This document shows positions 51,337 through 59,141 of a stretch of 64,000 bases of DNA, piece after piece; the stretch's first letter is position 1; every line of letters begins with the position of its first letter. The notes beneath the pieces were generated by a model, which worked only from the letters and a program-made list of their open reading frames with translations, was not told the DNA's origin and made no database searches. Made by a program: the position numbers and the translations under genes. The stretch spans positions 62,001 to 126,000 of the forward strand of contig JABLXH010000010.1 of assembly GCA_013178155.1 (NCBI GenBank). Reading direction: 5' to 3'. The DNA is from Armatimonadota bacterium (lineage in GTDB: Bacteria; Armatimonadota; Zipacnadia; Zipacnadales; UBA11051).

Positions 51337-52172
51337 AGCTGGTCATGTTCTCCAAGCATCTGCAAGGGTTGACGCTGGAGGAAGTCGCCGACACGCTGGT
51401 AGATCTGGAGTTGGACGGTGTGGACCTGACGGTCCGCCCCGGGGGCCATATCGAGCCGGCCGAGGTGGAGTTCCGCCTGCCGCAGGCCCTGGACATCTTC
51501 AATGACCGTGGCCTGGACATCGGCATGTTGACCACCGCCGTCCTGGACGCCCGCGAACCCCACGCCGAGGCCATCTTCGCCACTGCCGCCGAGTGTGGCA
51601 TCGGGGCGCTGAAGCTGGGGTACTATCTCTGCCAGAACTTCGGGGCCTTCTGGAGCGACTTCGAGCGCACCATGGTGCTGCTGGATGGCATCGAGGGCCT
51701 GGCTGGCGAGTACGGGGTCAGCGCCAACCTGCATGTCCATTCGGGACCCTTTGTGACCGCCACGCCCCAGACCATCTCCATGCTTCTGGACGGCCGCGAT
51801 CCCCGCTTTGTTGGTGCCTACGTGGACAGCGGCCACATGGCCATCGAGGGCGGCTACGGCGGCTGGGTTCAGGGCCTGGACATGCTGGCGGGGCGCATCA
51901 ACCTGGTGGCGCTGAAGGCCATGGGCTGGTTCCAGGTTGATCATGAGGGTCGGCAGACGTGGCAGCGCCGGCTGGTGCCCCTGGATGAGGGCATCATTGA
52001 CCTCCGCCTGTTCCTGCAGCACGTCAAGGCCACCGGTTTTGACGGTGTGGTGACCTTCCATAGCGAGTACCAGGGCAGCCATAGCTTCCGCGACCTCACC
52101 GTGCCGGAGCTCATCGAGCAGACGCGTCGCGACGTGACCTACGTCAAGGGGCTGCTGGAGGAGTTGGGGTAG
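51333..52172 (+). CDS. Xylose isomerase-like TIM-barrel protein (paralog of 11729-12553)
   Basis: 279 residues; its ATG overlaps the kinase-like stop by four bases. The start MKLVMFSKHLQGLTLEEVAD and DGVDLTVRPGGHIEP parallel MFTKHLEGWDLPQIMDGL and DLCVRPGY of the protein at 11729, so they share ancestry. Further barrel strands are SANLHVHSGPFV, VGAYVDSGHMAIEG and VVTFHSEYQGSH. Sugar or cyclitol isomerase/epimerase is likely; the substrate is unknown. Five bases separate it from the acetyltransferase gene. Confidence 0.87.
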   Translation: MKLVMFSKHLQGLTLEEVADTLVDLELDGVDLTVRPGGHIEPAEVEFRLPQALDIFNDRGLDIGMLTTAVLDAREPHAEAIFATAAECGIGALKLGYYLCQNFGAFWSDFERTMVLLDGIEGLAGEYGVSANLHVHSGPFVTATPQTISMLLDGRDPRFVGAYVDSGHMAIEGGYGGWVQGLDMLAGRINLVALKAMGWFQVDHEGRQTWQRRLVPLDEGIIDLRLFLQHVKATGFDGVVTFHSEYQGSHSFRDLTVPELIEQTRRDVTYVKGLLEELG

Positions 52173-52177
52173 GAGGA

Positions 52178-52996
52178 ATGGGGGAGAGGCAGACAACCGT
52201 CAGCCAGGCGGACCTGGTCGCAGGCTTCCGCCGCCTGGGACTAGACGCGGGGCTGACGGCCATGGCGCACAGCTCGCTGTCGGCCTTCGGCTGGGTCGAG
52301 GGTGGGGCCGCAACCGTCATCCAGGCCTTGCTGGAGGTCCTGGGGCCCGGCGGGACGCTGGTGATGCCCACGCTCTGCCAGCGCGACCGGGAGTTGCGCT
52401 TCAGCACCTGGGACCCCGCTCGTTCGCCCTCCGATGTGGGCCGCATCACCGAGGTCTTCCGGCTCTGGCCGGGAGTGATGCGCAGCGACCATGCCACACA
52501 CTCCGTGGCGGCGCTGGGACCCTTGGCCGAGTCCATCACGGCCGGCCATTCTCAGGCCCATGGCCGGCCCAGTCCCTGGGGCCCGGCTGCTTTCGGCCAC
52601 GGCAGCCCCTGGGAACGCCTCTACCAGCTAAACGCAACCTACTGCTTTCTCGGCGTCAACTTCCGCGTCAATACGATGCGGCACTTCGTCCAGTCGCTGC
52701 TGGTGGAGGAGATTCTGGGCAGGGCACCGGAGGCCCGGCAGGCGCAACTACGCCAGCGCCTGGCCGGATGGCTCAAGCCGGGGGTCTGGCCCAACTGGGA
52801 CGACGAACGTATGGAACGTCGCCTGGCGGCGATGAACTTGGTGCGTTACGCCGACATCGGCGAGGCCCGCTGCGCGGCCATCCCCGCGCGCCTTCTCGTC
52901 CGCCGCACTCTGGCGATCATCAAGGCTGAGCGGGCGCAGTGGCTGGATGAACCCTTCTTGCGCTGGTGGCGCGACGCGGAGAGTGCAGAGCCCTAG
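52178..52996 (+). CDS. AAC(3)-family N-acetyltransferase
   Basis: 272 residues with the aminoglycoside 3-N-acetyltransferase fold: LTAMAHSSLSAFGWVEGGA, LGPGGTLVMPTLCQ, RSDHATHSVAALG (the family HPxxSxxA region) and GSPWERLYQLNATYCFLG. These enzymes move acetyl from acetyl-CoA to an amino group. Though the family name implies resistance, chromosomal relatives in sugar operons probably acetylate amino sugars or unknown substrates. It sits five bases after the isomerase gene and overlaps the end of the convergent radical SAM gene by four bases. Confidence 0.85.
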   Translation: MGERQTTVSQADLVAGFRRLGLDAGLTAMAHSSLSAFGWVEGGAATVIQALLEVLGPGGTLVMPTLCQRDRELRFSTWDPARSPSDVGRITEVFRLWPGVMRSDHATHSVAALGPLAESITAGHSQAHGRPSPWGPAAFGHGSPWERLYQLNATYCFLGVNFRVNTMRHFVQSLLVEEILGRAPEARQAQLRQRLAGWLKPGVWPNWDDERMERRLAAMNLVRYADIGEARCAAIPARLLVRRTLAIIKAERAQWLDEPFLRWWRDAESAEP

Positions 52997-54435
52997 GCGG
53001 GCGCCAGGCCCTCCTGCAGACGCCGCAGGATGTCCCAGTACGCCCCCCGGTGGCCCGCGGCGATGGCCTCTGTCAGGACCGTGTTTTCCCGGTAGTTGTA
53101 GTCCGTCAGGTCCGCCGCAGGGTCGGGACAGAAGAACCGCTGGTCCCCGGCGATCACCTGGCCGATGAAGTGGCCGATGTCCTCGCCCAGCTCTGGCGCC
53201 ACGTAGAAGACGGGCCGCAGCAGGCTGTCGTTGCTGTCCAGATGTCCCCGCAACCCCGGTTGCTCCCGCAGGGGTGGCCGCGCAACCCGGGCCGCCAGCG
53301 GCGTGCCCGGATAGAGCCGCACCCCCGTTGAGATGCCCACCCGGTCGGGCTGCAGCTCCTGCATGAGTTCCAGCGTGGCGCGCACCGCCTCCCGCGTGTC
53401 ACCAGGGGCGCCAAAGAGCAGATCGAACATGCACACCAGGCCCTCATCGCGGCAGGCCTCCACCGTGCGGCGGAGGTCAGCCACGCGGTGATCGCGCCCG
53501 AGACGGGCCAGTTGCTCGTCGGTACCGTGGTCAGCACCGAAGTTGACGCCCACGCACCCCGCCCGACGCATGGCCCCTGCCAGTTCCCTGTCAAAGTGCC
53601 CGGGGGTGCAGTAAGCGTACCACCGCACCTGCTCGCCCAGCCCCTTGGCCACCAGCGCCTCGCAGACCGCCAGCGCGTGCGCCCGCGGGACGTTGAACTC
53701 GGAGTCGCAGGTGTGGAGGTGCACCACGCCCTGTCGCGCCAGGGTCGCGACTTCCGTCGCCACGTCCCGCGGGTCGCGCCGCCGGACCATGCGCCCCTTG
53801 GCCACAGGGTCAGCGCAATAGATGCAGCCCCGGTCACAGCCGCGCTTGGTCTCAAAGCCGCCCTGGCCCCCCTCTCGCCAGTAGCGGGCATTGTCCAGCA
53901 GCGCCCGCGCCGACAGCCTCAGTGGCGCCAGGTCAGCCCAGCCCCGAGGATTGGCCTGCACAGCGTCCCCGTCCCGGTACACGAGGCCGGTGATGCCGCG
54001 GGGGTCCTCGCCACTCTGCAGGCACTGTGCGAGCTCCGGCAGGGCGGCCTCGCCCTCCCCCGAGATACCGTAGTCAGCGCCCAGTTCCGTGACCAGCAGC
54101 TCGGGGAAAAGCGAGAAGCCACACCCGCCGACGACGAGCGGGGCGTCGGTATGCCGGCGGAGTAGCTGGACCGTGGCCTGCGCCTGGGGCAGGCACGAGT
54201 ACTGCCCGGCCATGTAGCAGTCGTCGGTGTTGCGGAGGGTAAGGCCGACCAGCAGGGGCTGCTCGTCAGCAAAGTGCCGTCGTACCGCAGCCTCCTGGTC
54301 ATCAGCCCAGGTCAGGTCCAGGAGCCGGGGTGTGAAGCCCGCCTGCGCCAGCGCAGCGCCCAGGTAGTCCAGGGCCAGCGGTGCCACCGGCGGCCGCATC
54401 TCATTGGCGTTGACGAGGGTAACCACACCCGCCAC
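52993..54435 (-). CDS. B12-binding domain radical SAM protein
   Basis: 480 residues. The N-terminal ~160 residues form a cobalamin-binding Rossmann-like domain (PLALDYLGAALAQAGFTPRL, PLVVGGCGFSLFPE) and the radical SAM core starts near residue 195 with KRGCDRGCIYCADP (Cx3Cx2C for the 4Fe-4S cluster). The cobalamin domain lacks the classical DxHxxG, as in several B12/radical SAM proteins. A C-terminal domain of ~100 residues has YLGEDIGHF and YNYRENTVL motifs. Members perform methylations, ring contractions and other unusual radical reactions; the substrate is unknown. It is the second gene of a minus-strand pair with the upstream SGNH hydrolase. Confidence 0.87.
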   Translation of the reverse strand: MAGVVTLVNANEMRPPVAPLALDYLGAALAQAGFTPRLLDLTWADDQEAAVRRHFADEQPLLVGLTLRNTDDCYMAGQYSCLPQAQATVQLLRRHTDAPLVVGGCGFSLFPELLVTELGADYGISGEGEAALPELAQCLQSGEDPRGITGLVYRDGDAVQANPRGWADLAPLRLSARALLDNARYWREGGQGGFETKRGCDRGCIYCADPVAKGRMVRRRDPRDVATEVATLARQGVVHLHTCDSEFNVPRAHALAVCEALVAKGLGEQVRWYAYCTPGHFDRELAGAMRRAGCVGVNFGADHGTDEQLARLGRDHRVADLRRTVEACRDEGLVCMFDLLFGAPGDTREAVRATLELMQELQPDRVGISTGVRLYPGTPLAARVARPPLREQPGLRGHLDSNDSLLRPVFYVAPELGEDIGHFIGQVIAGDQRFFCPDPAADLTDYNYRENTVLTEAIAAGHRGAYWDILRRLQEGLAPA

Positions 54436-54467
54436 GGCCCATTTCCTCCTGTGAACAGGTGTCTGGC

Positions 54468-55118
54468 TCAGATGCCGCCCAGCACCCTCAGCAGCTCCAG
54501 CGCTATCACCAGGTGGCCGGTGTGGTTGGGGTGCACCGGCTCGGGGCAGAAGTGGTCGGCGTCGCGGTAGACGAGGTGGGCCTGATAGATGTCGTGCATG
54601 GGCACCAGCAGCGTCTCGTACTTGGCGCTCATGTCGCGCACGACCTTGATGTAGGCTGGCAGGTGATCCAGGACCAGCTTGCGCTGGGTGCCACGAGGGC
54701 TAAGGCTGATGTAGAAGGGCTCCAGGAGAACAACCCGGGCTTCTGTCTCGGTCTTGGTCCGGTTCAGCAACCAGTCATAGTTCTCGGCGAACTCCTCGGG
54801 GCTGATCTTGGCCGCCGGGTCGGGGCTGAAAAGCCAGCGGTGAACGTCGTTGATACCCACCAGAATCGAGAGCCAGTCCGGCTGGTGGCGGATGGTGTCG
54901 TCGTCCCAGCGCTCCTTCAGATCGCGCGTGGTGTTGCCGCCAATGCCCTTGTTGATGAAAGTGATGGCACACTCGGGGTACAGGGCGATAGCCAGCTCGC
55001 GAAACAGGGCGGCATAGCCCGCACCATAGGGGGCCGCGCCGTCGCGCCGCCCGCAGTCGGTGATGCTATCGCCCTGAAAGAGAAACGTCTGTCCGTCCTT
55101 TAGCAGGAAGTCTGGCAT
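54468..55118 (-). CDS. SGNH/GDSL-family hydrolase
   Basis: 216 residues from ATG 55118 (GGAGG six bases upstream). The four blocks are visible: FQGDSITDCGR (nucleophile Ser), NKGIGGNTTRDL (Gly), VGINDVHRW (Asn) and PEPVHPNHTG (His). The acid residue two before the His is Glu-Pro-Val-His where Asp-x-Val-His is usual. No signal peptide, so cytoplasmic. Such esterases deacylate sugars, for example acetylated xylo- or arabino-oligosaccharides, matching this carbohydrate-rich region. It precedes the radical SAM gene by 32 bp. Confidence 0.88.
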   Translation of the reverse strand: MPDFLLKDGQTFLFQGDSITDCGRRDGAAPYGAGYAALFRELAIALYPECAITFINKGIGGNTTRDLKERWDDDTIRHQPDWLSILVGINDVHRWLFSPDPAAKISPEEFAENYDWLLNRTKTETEARVVLLEPFYISLSPRGTQRKLVLDHLPAYIKVVRDMSAKYETLLVPMHDIYQAHLVYRDADHFCPEPVHPNHTGHLVIALELLRVLGGI

Positions 55119-55447
55119 GAGAGGCCTCCGGAAGGGAACTGGGGAGCAGGTTCGCCGTTGCACGCGGCAAGGCCTGCTCCTCAGCTACAGTCCGGGGTCA
55201 GCCCAAGCTCGGGTCAGCCCGGGTGACGAAGCAGTCGGTGCGGTCCCAGGCGAGGGCGGCAGGTGCGTTCTCACCCCTGTCTGTGCGCCTGCGAGTCCGG
55301 CGACACTCCGTGGCTACCGTATCAGCCGGAACCATACCTTGACAGGAAGAAGGAAAGAGGCGCAGGCTTGGCTGTGTGGGAACACGATGGCAGTCCAGAG
55401 GGCGACAAGCATGGAGTCCACCGGGAACTGCGACAGGTGATCTCACT
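55119..55447. other. Intergenic region upstream of pseudopilin genes
   Basis: 329 bp between divergent transcripts. It contains a 10-bp direct repeat (GGGTCAGCCC, about 55196 and 55213) and several weak hairpins. A TTGACA occurs at 55338-55343 but without a recognisable -10. No open frame with a ribosome-binding site was convincing. Confidence 0.4.
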
Positions 55448-55738
55448 GTGAACTGGACCGTTTGCAGCTCCACGCCGATGATGCAATGTCTTCAGTACCA
55501 CGGTTGGGACGGCACCGCGCCGGTCACCTACCAGGGTAGCGTATACTTCGGAGCACCGGTAGGCGGTTTGATGCTCACAAGCACCGGCACGTGCATGGCA
55601 ACCCATTCGCCGCTTTGCGGCTCGTGCACAAACGGCGGACAGTTCACAGGCACCATCTGGCTCGCGGCCACTAACGGTCCCACTGGCATACCTCTGTGTG
55701 TCGCGCCCGCTTGCTACACGCAGCAAGTGGTGCCGTAG
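55448..55738 (+). CDS. Small Cys-rich hypothetical protein upstream of pseudopilin
   Basis: 96 residues from a possible GTG at 55448; the frame is open back to 55376. Seven Cys occur in a short beta-like sequence (NWTVCSSTPMMQC, HSPLCGSCTNGG, GIPLCVAPACYTQQ), suggesting disulphides, so a secreted location is expected. No signal peptide is visible with this start, so either the true start or an upstream frame is missing. It ends 14 bp before the pseudopilin start on the same strand. I do not recognise the family; coding status is uncertain. Confidence 0.4.
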   Translation: MNWTVCSSTPMMQCLQYHGWDGTAPVTYQGSVYFGAPVGGLMLTSTGTCMATHSPLCGSCTNGGQFTGTIWLAATNGPTGIPLCVAPACYTQQVVP

Positions 55739-55752
55739 GTAAGGGGGTCGCG

Positions 55753-56343
55753 GTGAACCATACGCTCGGTGGTGGGTCTGGGGCACACAACGGCTTCTCT
55801 CTGGTCGAGTTACTCGTGGTCGTCGGGATCGTCGCGGTCCTGGCTGGGCTGGTCCTGGCCGGGGTGTTCGGAGTACGCGGGCAACTGGACAAGACCCATT
55901 GTCCCGCGAACCTGCTCCAGATCGGCTTGGCTGTAAGCCTGTATGTTGCCGCCTGGGGGACCACTCCCCTGGTCTACACTGGCGTGGTGCTGGGTGATGG
56001 ACCGCCACGTCCAGCCTCACCGCCTCCGGGCCACGACCTCGCCCTTGCCTTGCATGACTACATCACCCGCGCCAACACGTTCTACTGTCCCGGTTGCGCC
56101 AGGCTCGAGTCAGCGACGCCGCATGTGTACAATCCCGGAGCGCTGGGACTCCGCCCGTCGCAGATACGCACTGCGAAGAGCCGTGCGCTCGTCGCCTGTG
56201 ACCCGGCGGCAGCGCATGGCGGCAAAATGAACTGCCTGTTCCTCGATGGCCATGTACGGGCCTACCCTGAGGTGCACTTGCTGGGCCTTTGGATGCGTAC
56301 CGAGAGCGGCCGTCCCGGCCCACTCGGCTGGCCGCCCGACTGA
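55753..56343 (+). CDS. Type II/IV pseudopilin (prepilin-type N-terminal methylation domain)
   Basis: 196 residues from GTG 55753 after AAGGGGG. A short leader ends at the prepilin peptidase site: NGFSLVELLVVVGIVAVLAG, with cleavage before Phe, Glu at +5 and the hydrophobic helix. The following HCPANLLQIGLAVSLYV corresponds to the conserved NLKQIGLA segment, and the C-terminus has GGKMNCLFLDGHVRAYPE (H-X9-DG type). After processing it should join a type II secretion or type IV pilus-like fibre. This lineage often encodes dozens of such proteins. It converges on the helicase gene. Confidence 0.9.
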   Translation: MNHTLGGGSGAHNGFSLVELLVVVGIVAVLAGLVLAGVFGVRGQLDKTHCPANLLQIGLAVSLYVAAWGTTPLVYTGVVLGDGPPRPASPPPGHDLALALHDYITRANTFYCPGCARLESATPHVYNPGALGLRPSQIRTAKSRALVACDPAAAHGGKMNCLFLDGHVRAYPEVHLLGLWMRTESGRPGPLGWPPD

Positions 56344-56352
56344 CGCGCCCCG

Positions 56353-58950
56353 CTACCCCTTCCTCCGCCCCAGGTCCGAGAGCTTGCGGCGCAAGGTTGT
56401 CGGGTCCGGGGGGCCGCTGTCGGGCGGGGGTTCGGGCTCGGGGGACGGGGGCACAGCGGCCTGCACGCGCCGCTCGCGTGGCTTCGGGACATACGGCTCC
56501 AGACCCAGCAGGTGATGGGTGATGATCAGCGCAGCTTCCTTGTCCGGGATGCGCCCGCGGGTGCCGCTGTCCAGATCGGTCTGAGCGAAGGCCGGCACCG
56601 CCGCCCCCACGCAGCTCGGGCAGCCGTCGGCGCATGGGCAGGTGCTGATGACCTGGTGCACCGCCTGCAGCAACTCCTCGGCAGCGTCCATACAGCGCAG
56701 GGCGTAGCCCATGCCGCCGGGCGTGCGATCATACAGGAACAGGGTGTCCGCGCCGAGGTTGCTGGCGTCCACCACCACGCCGATGTCCTGCACATCGCAC
56801 ATCACAAACATCGGCGCCACCTCCACCAGACAGTTCGCCACGCCGATGAGCCCCTCGGCCTGCACCAGGCCATGCTGCCGCACCGCCTCGCGGCAGGCGT
56901 CAGGTGGCACCAGCCAGAAAGCCATGGTCTCCAGCACCTGCGGCGGTAGCTCCAGCTTCTCAAACCCGAGGCTGTCGCGGGAGTGGTACTTCACCTTCTT
57001 GAACATGGGGATGGTGGTGGTGACCGTCACCTCGCCGAAGCCCAGATGGCAGCCGCGCCACTGGCGCTCCTCCTCGGTGTCCTCGATCTGCAGTCGCGAG
57101 CTGGTCACGGCCTGGGTGTAGTAGTCCAGTTCGCGCTTCTCCACATGCGCGATGGCGTTGTCAATGTCCAGGTTCAGGACGAGATAGCTCTCAGCGTCGT
57201 GGAGGTAGATGGCATGGGTATGAAGCTGCGACCAGGCGCTGATTTCGTCCATGGTGCCAATGACCTGGTGGCCCCGGCTGTCGTCCACGATGTTGTAGAC
57301 CGGGCCCCCGATGTTGCGCAGGTTGACCGTCGCCGCCGGGTACTCGGTGCTGGCCCAGTGCCAGCGCCCGGATAGGTGCTTCACCAGCTTCTGGTCCTCC
57401 AGGATCTCCAGCATGGTCTCGGCATACTCGCCAAAGAGACCGACCTCCTCATCAGCGATGGGCAGCTCGTAGGCCGCGCTCTTCAGGTGGCCAATGGTGA
57501 CGTGCGGGTTGTCGGGGTCAATGACCGCGTTCTCGGGCGACTGCTCGAAGAGGTACTCGCTGTGCTGGATGAGGTACTGGTCCAGCGGGGCGTTGTCGGC
57601 CACCAGAAAGATAAGGGCCTCCTCGGCCCCGCGTCCGGCGCGTCCGGCCTGCTGCCAGAGGCTGGCAATGCTGCCGGGGTAGCCCACCAGGATGGAAGCA
57701 TCGAGGCTGCCGATGTCAATGCCCAGCTCCAGCGCGTTGGTGCTGACCACGCCCAGGATCTCGCCCTCGGCCAGGCGGCGCTCGATCTCGCGGCGCTCCT
57801 CCGGCAGGTATCCGCCGCGGTAAGCCGCGATCTTGTCGGGCAGGCGCGGCGAAAGTCGCCCCAGGTACTCCTTGGCCCCGCGCGAGATCAGCTCCGCCGC
57901 CAGGCGTGTGCGCACGAAGGCGATGGTCTGGACCTCCTCACGCACCAGTTGGCAGAGCAGGTTCATGGCCTCGGTGAGGGGGGAGCGCCGTTCGCCGGAT
58001 GGGGCCTGGGCTGACGGCACCTCACCCTCCGGCCCCCTCTCCATGGAATGGAGAGGGGGAGTAGAGGCAGCGGCAGGGGCTGAGGCCGAGGCGGCTATCG
58101 TGTCATTCCGCCGTTTGTCCCCTCTCCACTCTGTGGAGAGGGGGGATGGGGGTGAGGCTACCGGCGGGTTCCACAGCACGAACCGTTTCGGCCCCCGCGG
58201 CGAGCCGTCATCGTTCACCAGCTCCATGCCCCGTCCGGTGATGCGTGCGGCGTGATCCACAGGGTTGTGGATGGTTGCAGAGCTGCACAGGAACAGCGGC
58301 GTCGCGCCATAGCGCTGGCAGATGCGATGGAGGCGGCGCATGACGTTCGCCAGGTGTGAGCCAAAGACGCCGCGATAGGCGTGTACCTCGTCAATGACGA
58401 CGTACTTCAGATGAGTGAAGAAGCGGTTCCAGCGCGAATGGTGAGGCAGGATCGCCTGGTGCAGCATGTCGGGGTTGGTGAGGACAATGTTGCCGCTGTC
58501 GCGTAGCCGCCGTCGTTCGCCTGGTGGGGTGTCGCCGTCGTAAGTCCCGGCCACGAAGGAAATGCCAAACCGCGCGTCGCCAAAGCGGCTCAGACCGCGA
58601 AGCTGGTCCTGGGCCAGCGCCTTCGTCGGGTAGATGAACAGCGCCGTGGCCAGCGGGTCGCGGAGCAACTCCTCCAGCACCGGCAGGTTGTAGCACAGCG
58701 TCTTGCCGCTGGCGGTGCCAGTGACGACTACCACATTGCGTCCCGCTCGCAAGTGTTCGATGGCCTCTACCTGATGGGTGTAGAGTCGGGTGATACCGCG
58801 GTCGGCCAGCGCCGCCTGCAGCGGGAGCGGCAGCGGTTCGCGCAGGTCGGCATATCGCGGCGGCCGGGCGGGTATCTCCACCACCTGGGCGATCTGCCCC
58901 TCGTAGTGACGAGCATGCTGGAGGGCTGACAGGAGGGCTCTGGCGTCCAT
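56353..58950 (-). CDS. MrfA-like DEAD/DEAH-box helicase with DUF1998 zinc domain (paralog 1)
   Basis: 865 residues. Superfamily 2 helicase: Q-motif-like YTHQVEAIEHL, Walker A TGTASGKT, PTKALAQDQL, IDEVHAYRG (DEVH), SSATI (motif III), and the second RecA lobe with STNALELGIDIGSLDA and QQAGRAGRGAE (motif VI). The C-terminus carries four Cys (CPCADGCPSC), the DUF1998/MrfA zinc site. In Bacillus subtilis MrfA repairs mitomycin C crosslinks. Residues about 264-311, between VLWNPPV and ERRSPLTEAM, are encoded by repeat copy B. A second paralog lies next to it at 59142-62060. Confidence 0.92.
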   Translation of the reverse strand: MDARALLSALQHARHYEGQIAQVVEIPARPPRYADLREPLPLPLQAALADRGITRLYTHQVEAIEHLRAGRNVVVVTGTASGKTLCYNLPVLEELLRDPLATALFIYPTKALAQDQLRGLSRFGDARFGISFVAGTYDGDTPPGERRRLRDSGNIVLTNPDMLHQAILPHHSRWNRFFTHLKYVVIDEVHAYRGVFGSHLANVMRRLHRICQRYGATPLFLCSSATIHNPVDHAARITGRGMELVNDDGSPRGPKRFVLWNPPVASPPSPLSTEWRGDKRRNDTIAASASAPAAASTPPLHSMERGPEGEVPSAQAPSGERRSPLTEAMNLLCQLVREEVQTIAFVRTRLAAELISRGAKEYLGRLSPRLPDKIAAYRGGYLPEERREIERRLAEGEILGVVSTNALELGIDIGSLDASILVGYPGSIASLWQQAGRAGRGAEEALIFLVADNAPLDQYLIQHSEYLFEQSPENAVIDPDNPHVTIGHLKSAAYELPIADEEVGLFGEYAETMLEILEDQKLVKHLSGRWHWASTEYPAATVNLRNIGGPVYNIVDDSRGHQVIGTMDEISAWSQLHTHAIYLHDAESYLVLNLDIDNAIAHVEKRELDYYTQAVTSSRLQIEDTEEERQWRGCHLGFGEVTVTTTIPMFKKVKYHSRDSLGFEKLELPPQVLETMAFWLVPPDACREAVRQHGLVQAEGLIGVANCLVEVAPMFVMCDVQDIGVVVDASNLGADTLFLYDRTPGGMGYALRCMDAAEELLQAVHQVISTCPCADGCPSCVGAAVPAFAQTDLDSGTRGRIPDKEAALIITHHLLGLEPYVPKPRERRVQAAVPPSPEPEPPPDSGPPDPTTLRRKLSDLGRRKG
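58019..58159. repeat. Palindromic repeat element, copy B (in frame inside helicase paralog 1)
   Basis: 141 bp with inverted termini (ACCTCACC... at 58019 and ...GGTGAGGCT at 58159) and terminal hairpins CCCTCTCCA/TGGAGAGGG and CCTCTCCACT/TGTGGAGAGG. It encodes a low-complexity, Ser/Pro/Ala-rich segment (ASPPSPLSTEWRGDK ... LHSMERGPEGEV). The reading phase differs from copy C. The adjacent helicase paralog lacks an insertion at the aligned position. Confidence 0.85.
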
Positions 58951-59053
58951 GGGTTGTCTCTCTCAGGATATGGTAGGCGGAGCCTTGCGTCGCAGTCTCC
59001 AGCCCCGGCGCCCTCACCTTCCGGCGGGGGCCTCGCGTCGCACTCACCTTCCG

Positions 59054-59139
59054 GTAGGCGGGGCTTCCAGCCCCGCCGCCATCGCCGCGGTGCCCGCCGG
59101 GGCTGGAAGCCCCGGCTACCTGCTTCGGCTACCTGCTTC
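59054..59139. repeat. Second repeat family: 22-bp inverted repeat plus tandem 13-mer
   Basis: Arms 59054-59075 (GTAGGCGGGGCTTCCAGCCC) and 59098-59119 match as inverted repeats at 21 of 22 positions. A 13-bp unit GGCTACCTGCTTC follows twice (59114-59126 and 59127-59139) and ends three bases before the stop codon of helicase paralog 2. Upstream, CACCTTCCG recurs. This family differs from the ACCTCAC elements. Confidence 0.8.
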
Positions 59140-59141
59140 GG

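Noticed and set aside
52178-52996. Aminoglycoside resistance gene
   Set aside because: The AAC(3) fold is clear, but it is a chromosomal member embedded in a sugar-isomerase cluster without mobile elements; the resistance label is not supported.
55150-55330. Words resembling a GEMM (c-di-GMP-I) riboswitch upstream of the pseudopilin: GCACGCGGCAAGG, GGGTGACGAAGC, GGCTACCG...CAGCCGG
   Set aside because: Order is suggestive and pilin genes are known GEMM targets, but spacing is far too long and the GACGCAAAGCC core and tetraloop are not intact. A cmscan hit to RF01051 would revive it.
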